Positions 31,588-31,610 of a DNA stretch of 31,610 bases are shown here, one piece after another. The notes under the pieces were generated by a model. That model was given only the letters and a program-made list of their open reading frames with translations, made no database searches and was not told the origin of the DNA. Location of the stretch: positions 1 to 31,610 of the forward strand of contig JAEZCT010000013.1 of the NCBI GenBank assembly GCA_023433405.1. The letters run 5' to 3'. Made by a program: the position numbers and the translations under genes. Source of the DNA: Bacillota bacterium (lineage in GTDB: Bacteria; Bacillota; Clostridia; Oscillospirales; Ruminococcaceae). Position 1 is the first letter of the stretch. Each line of letters begins with the position of its first letter.

Positions 31588-31610
31588 ACCCAGCTCAAAG
31601 CAAGGGCAAA

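Overview
The window looks like chromosome of an anaerobic, Gram-positive clostridial bacterium, probably of the Oscillospiraceae/Ruminococcaceae type. I infer this from strong AGGAGG ribosome sites, sigma-A-like promoters, YesM/YesN two-component signalling, TRAP and YtfQRT/YjfF-type sugar transport, and a decayed clostridial conjugative element. No 16S or other taxonomic marker is present.

Region 1 (1-3763) is the decayed right end of an integrative conjugative element (ICE), read right to left. It holds a 3' half of tRNA-Tyr as the attachment-site scar, an integrase cut after its N-terminal domain, a coupling protein (VirD4/TraG type) without its front part and with a frameshift, a short cytosine-5 DNA methyltransferase, two AT-rich cargo genes (unknown; GNAT acetyltransferase), and the start of a helix-turn-helix protein that runs off the window. 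The integrase and coupling-protein fragments are fused in one reading frame.

Region 2 (3776-8576) holds a bidirectional tRNA terminator, about 570 bp of non-coding DNA with several perfect palindromes, an MFS transporter, and a TldD/TldE (PmbA) protease pair. A structured leader with two mutually exclusive stems precedes tldD.

Region 3 (8585-19194) is a hexuronate locus built around a divergent promoter region. Leftward run a TRAP transporter (dctP, dctQ, dctM), mannonate dehydratase uxuA, fructuronate reductase uxuB and a GntR/FCD regulator. Rightward run a YcxB-like membrane protein, an MFS transporter and uronate isomerase uxaC. Together UxaC, UxuB and UxuA convert D-glucuronate through D-fructuronate and D-mannonate to 2-keto-3-deoxygluconate. 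The later steps (KdgK, KdgA) are not in the window. GTATAC-core palindromes lie at both divergent promoters.

Region 4 (19195-22855) is the trkA-trkH potassium uptake pair, followed by two near-identical palindromic intergenic repeats around a terminator.

Region 5 (22995-31610) is a YesN/YesM two-component system followed by a YtfQ-YtfR-YtfT-YjfF-like sugar ABC transporter, with an intrinsic terminator between the binding protein and the ATPase. A cluster of hairpins and a truncated repeat copy close the window.

The observations most worth following up are: a family of palindromic repeats of about 102 bp with ATACTAAT ends; the switch-like leader before tldD; a hairpin placed exactly between the Shine-Dalgarno and the start codon of uxaC; and the integrase/coupling-protein chimera at the ICE scar. 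I found no CRISPR array, rRNA or complete tRNA gene.
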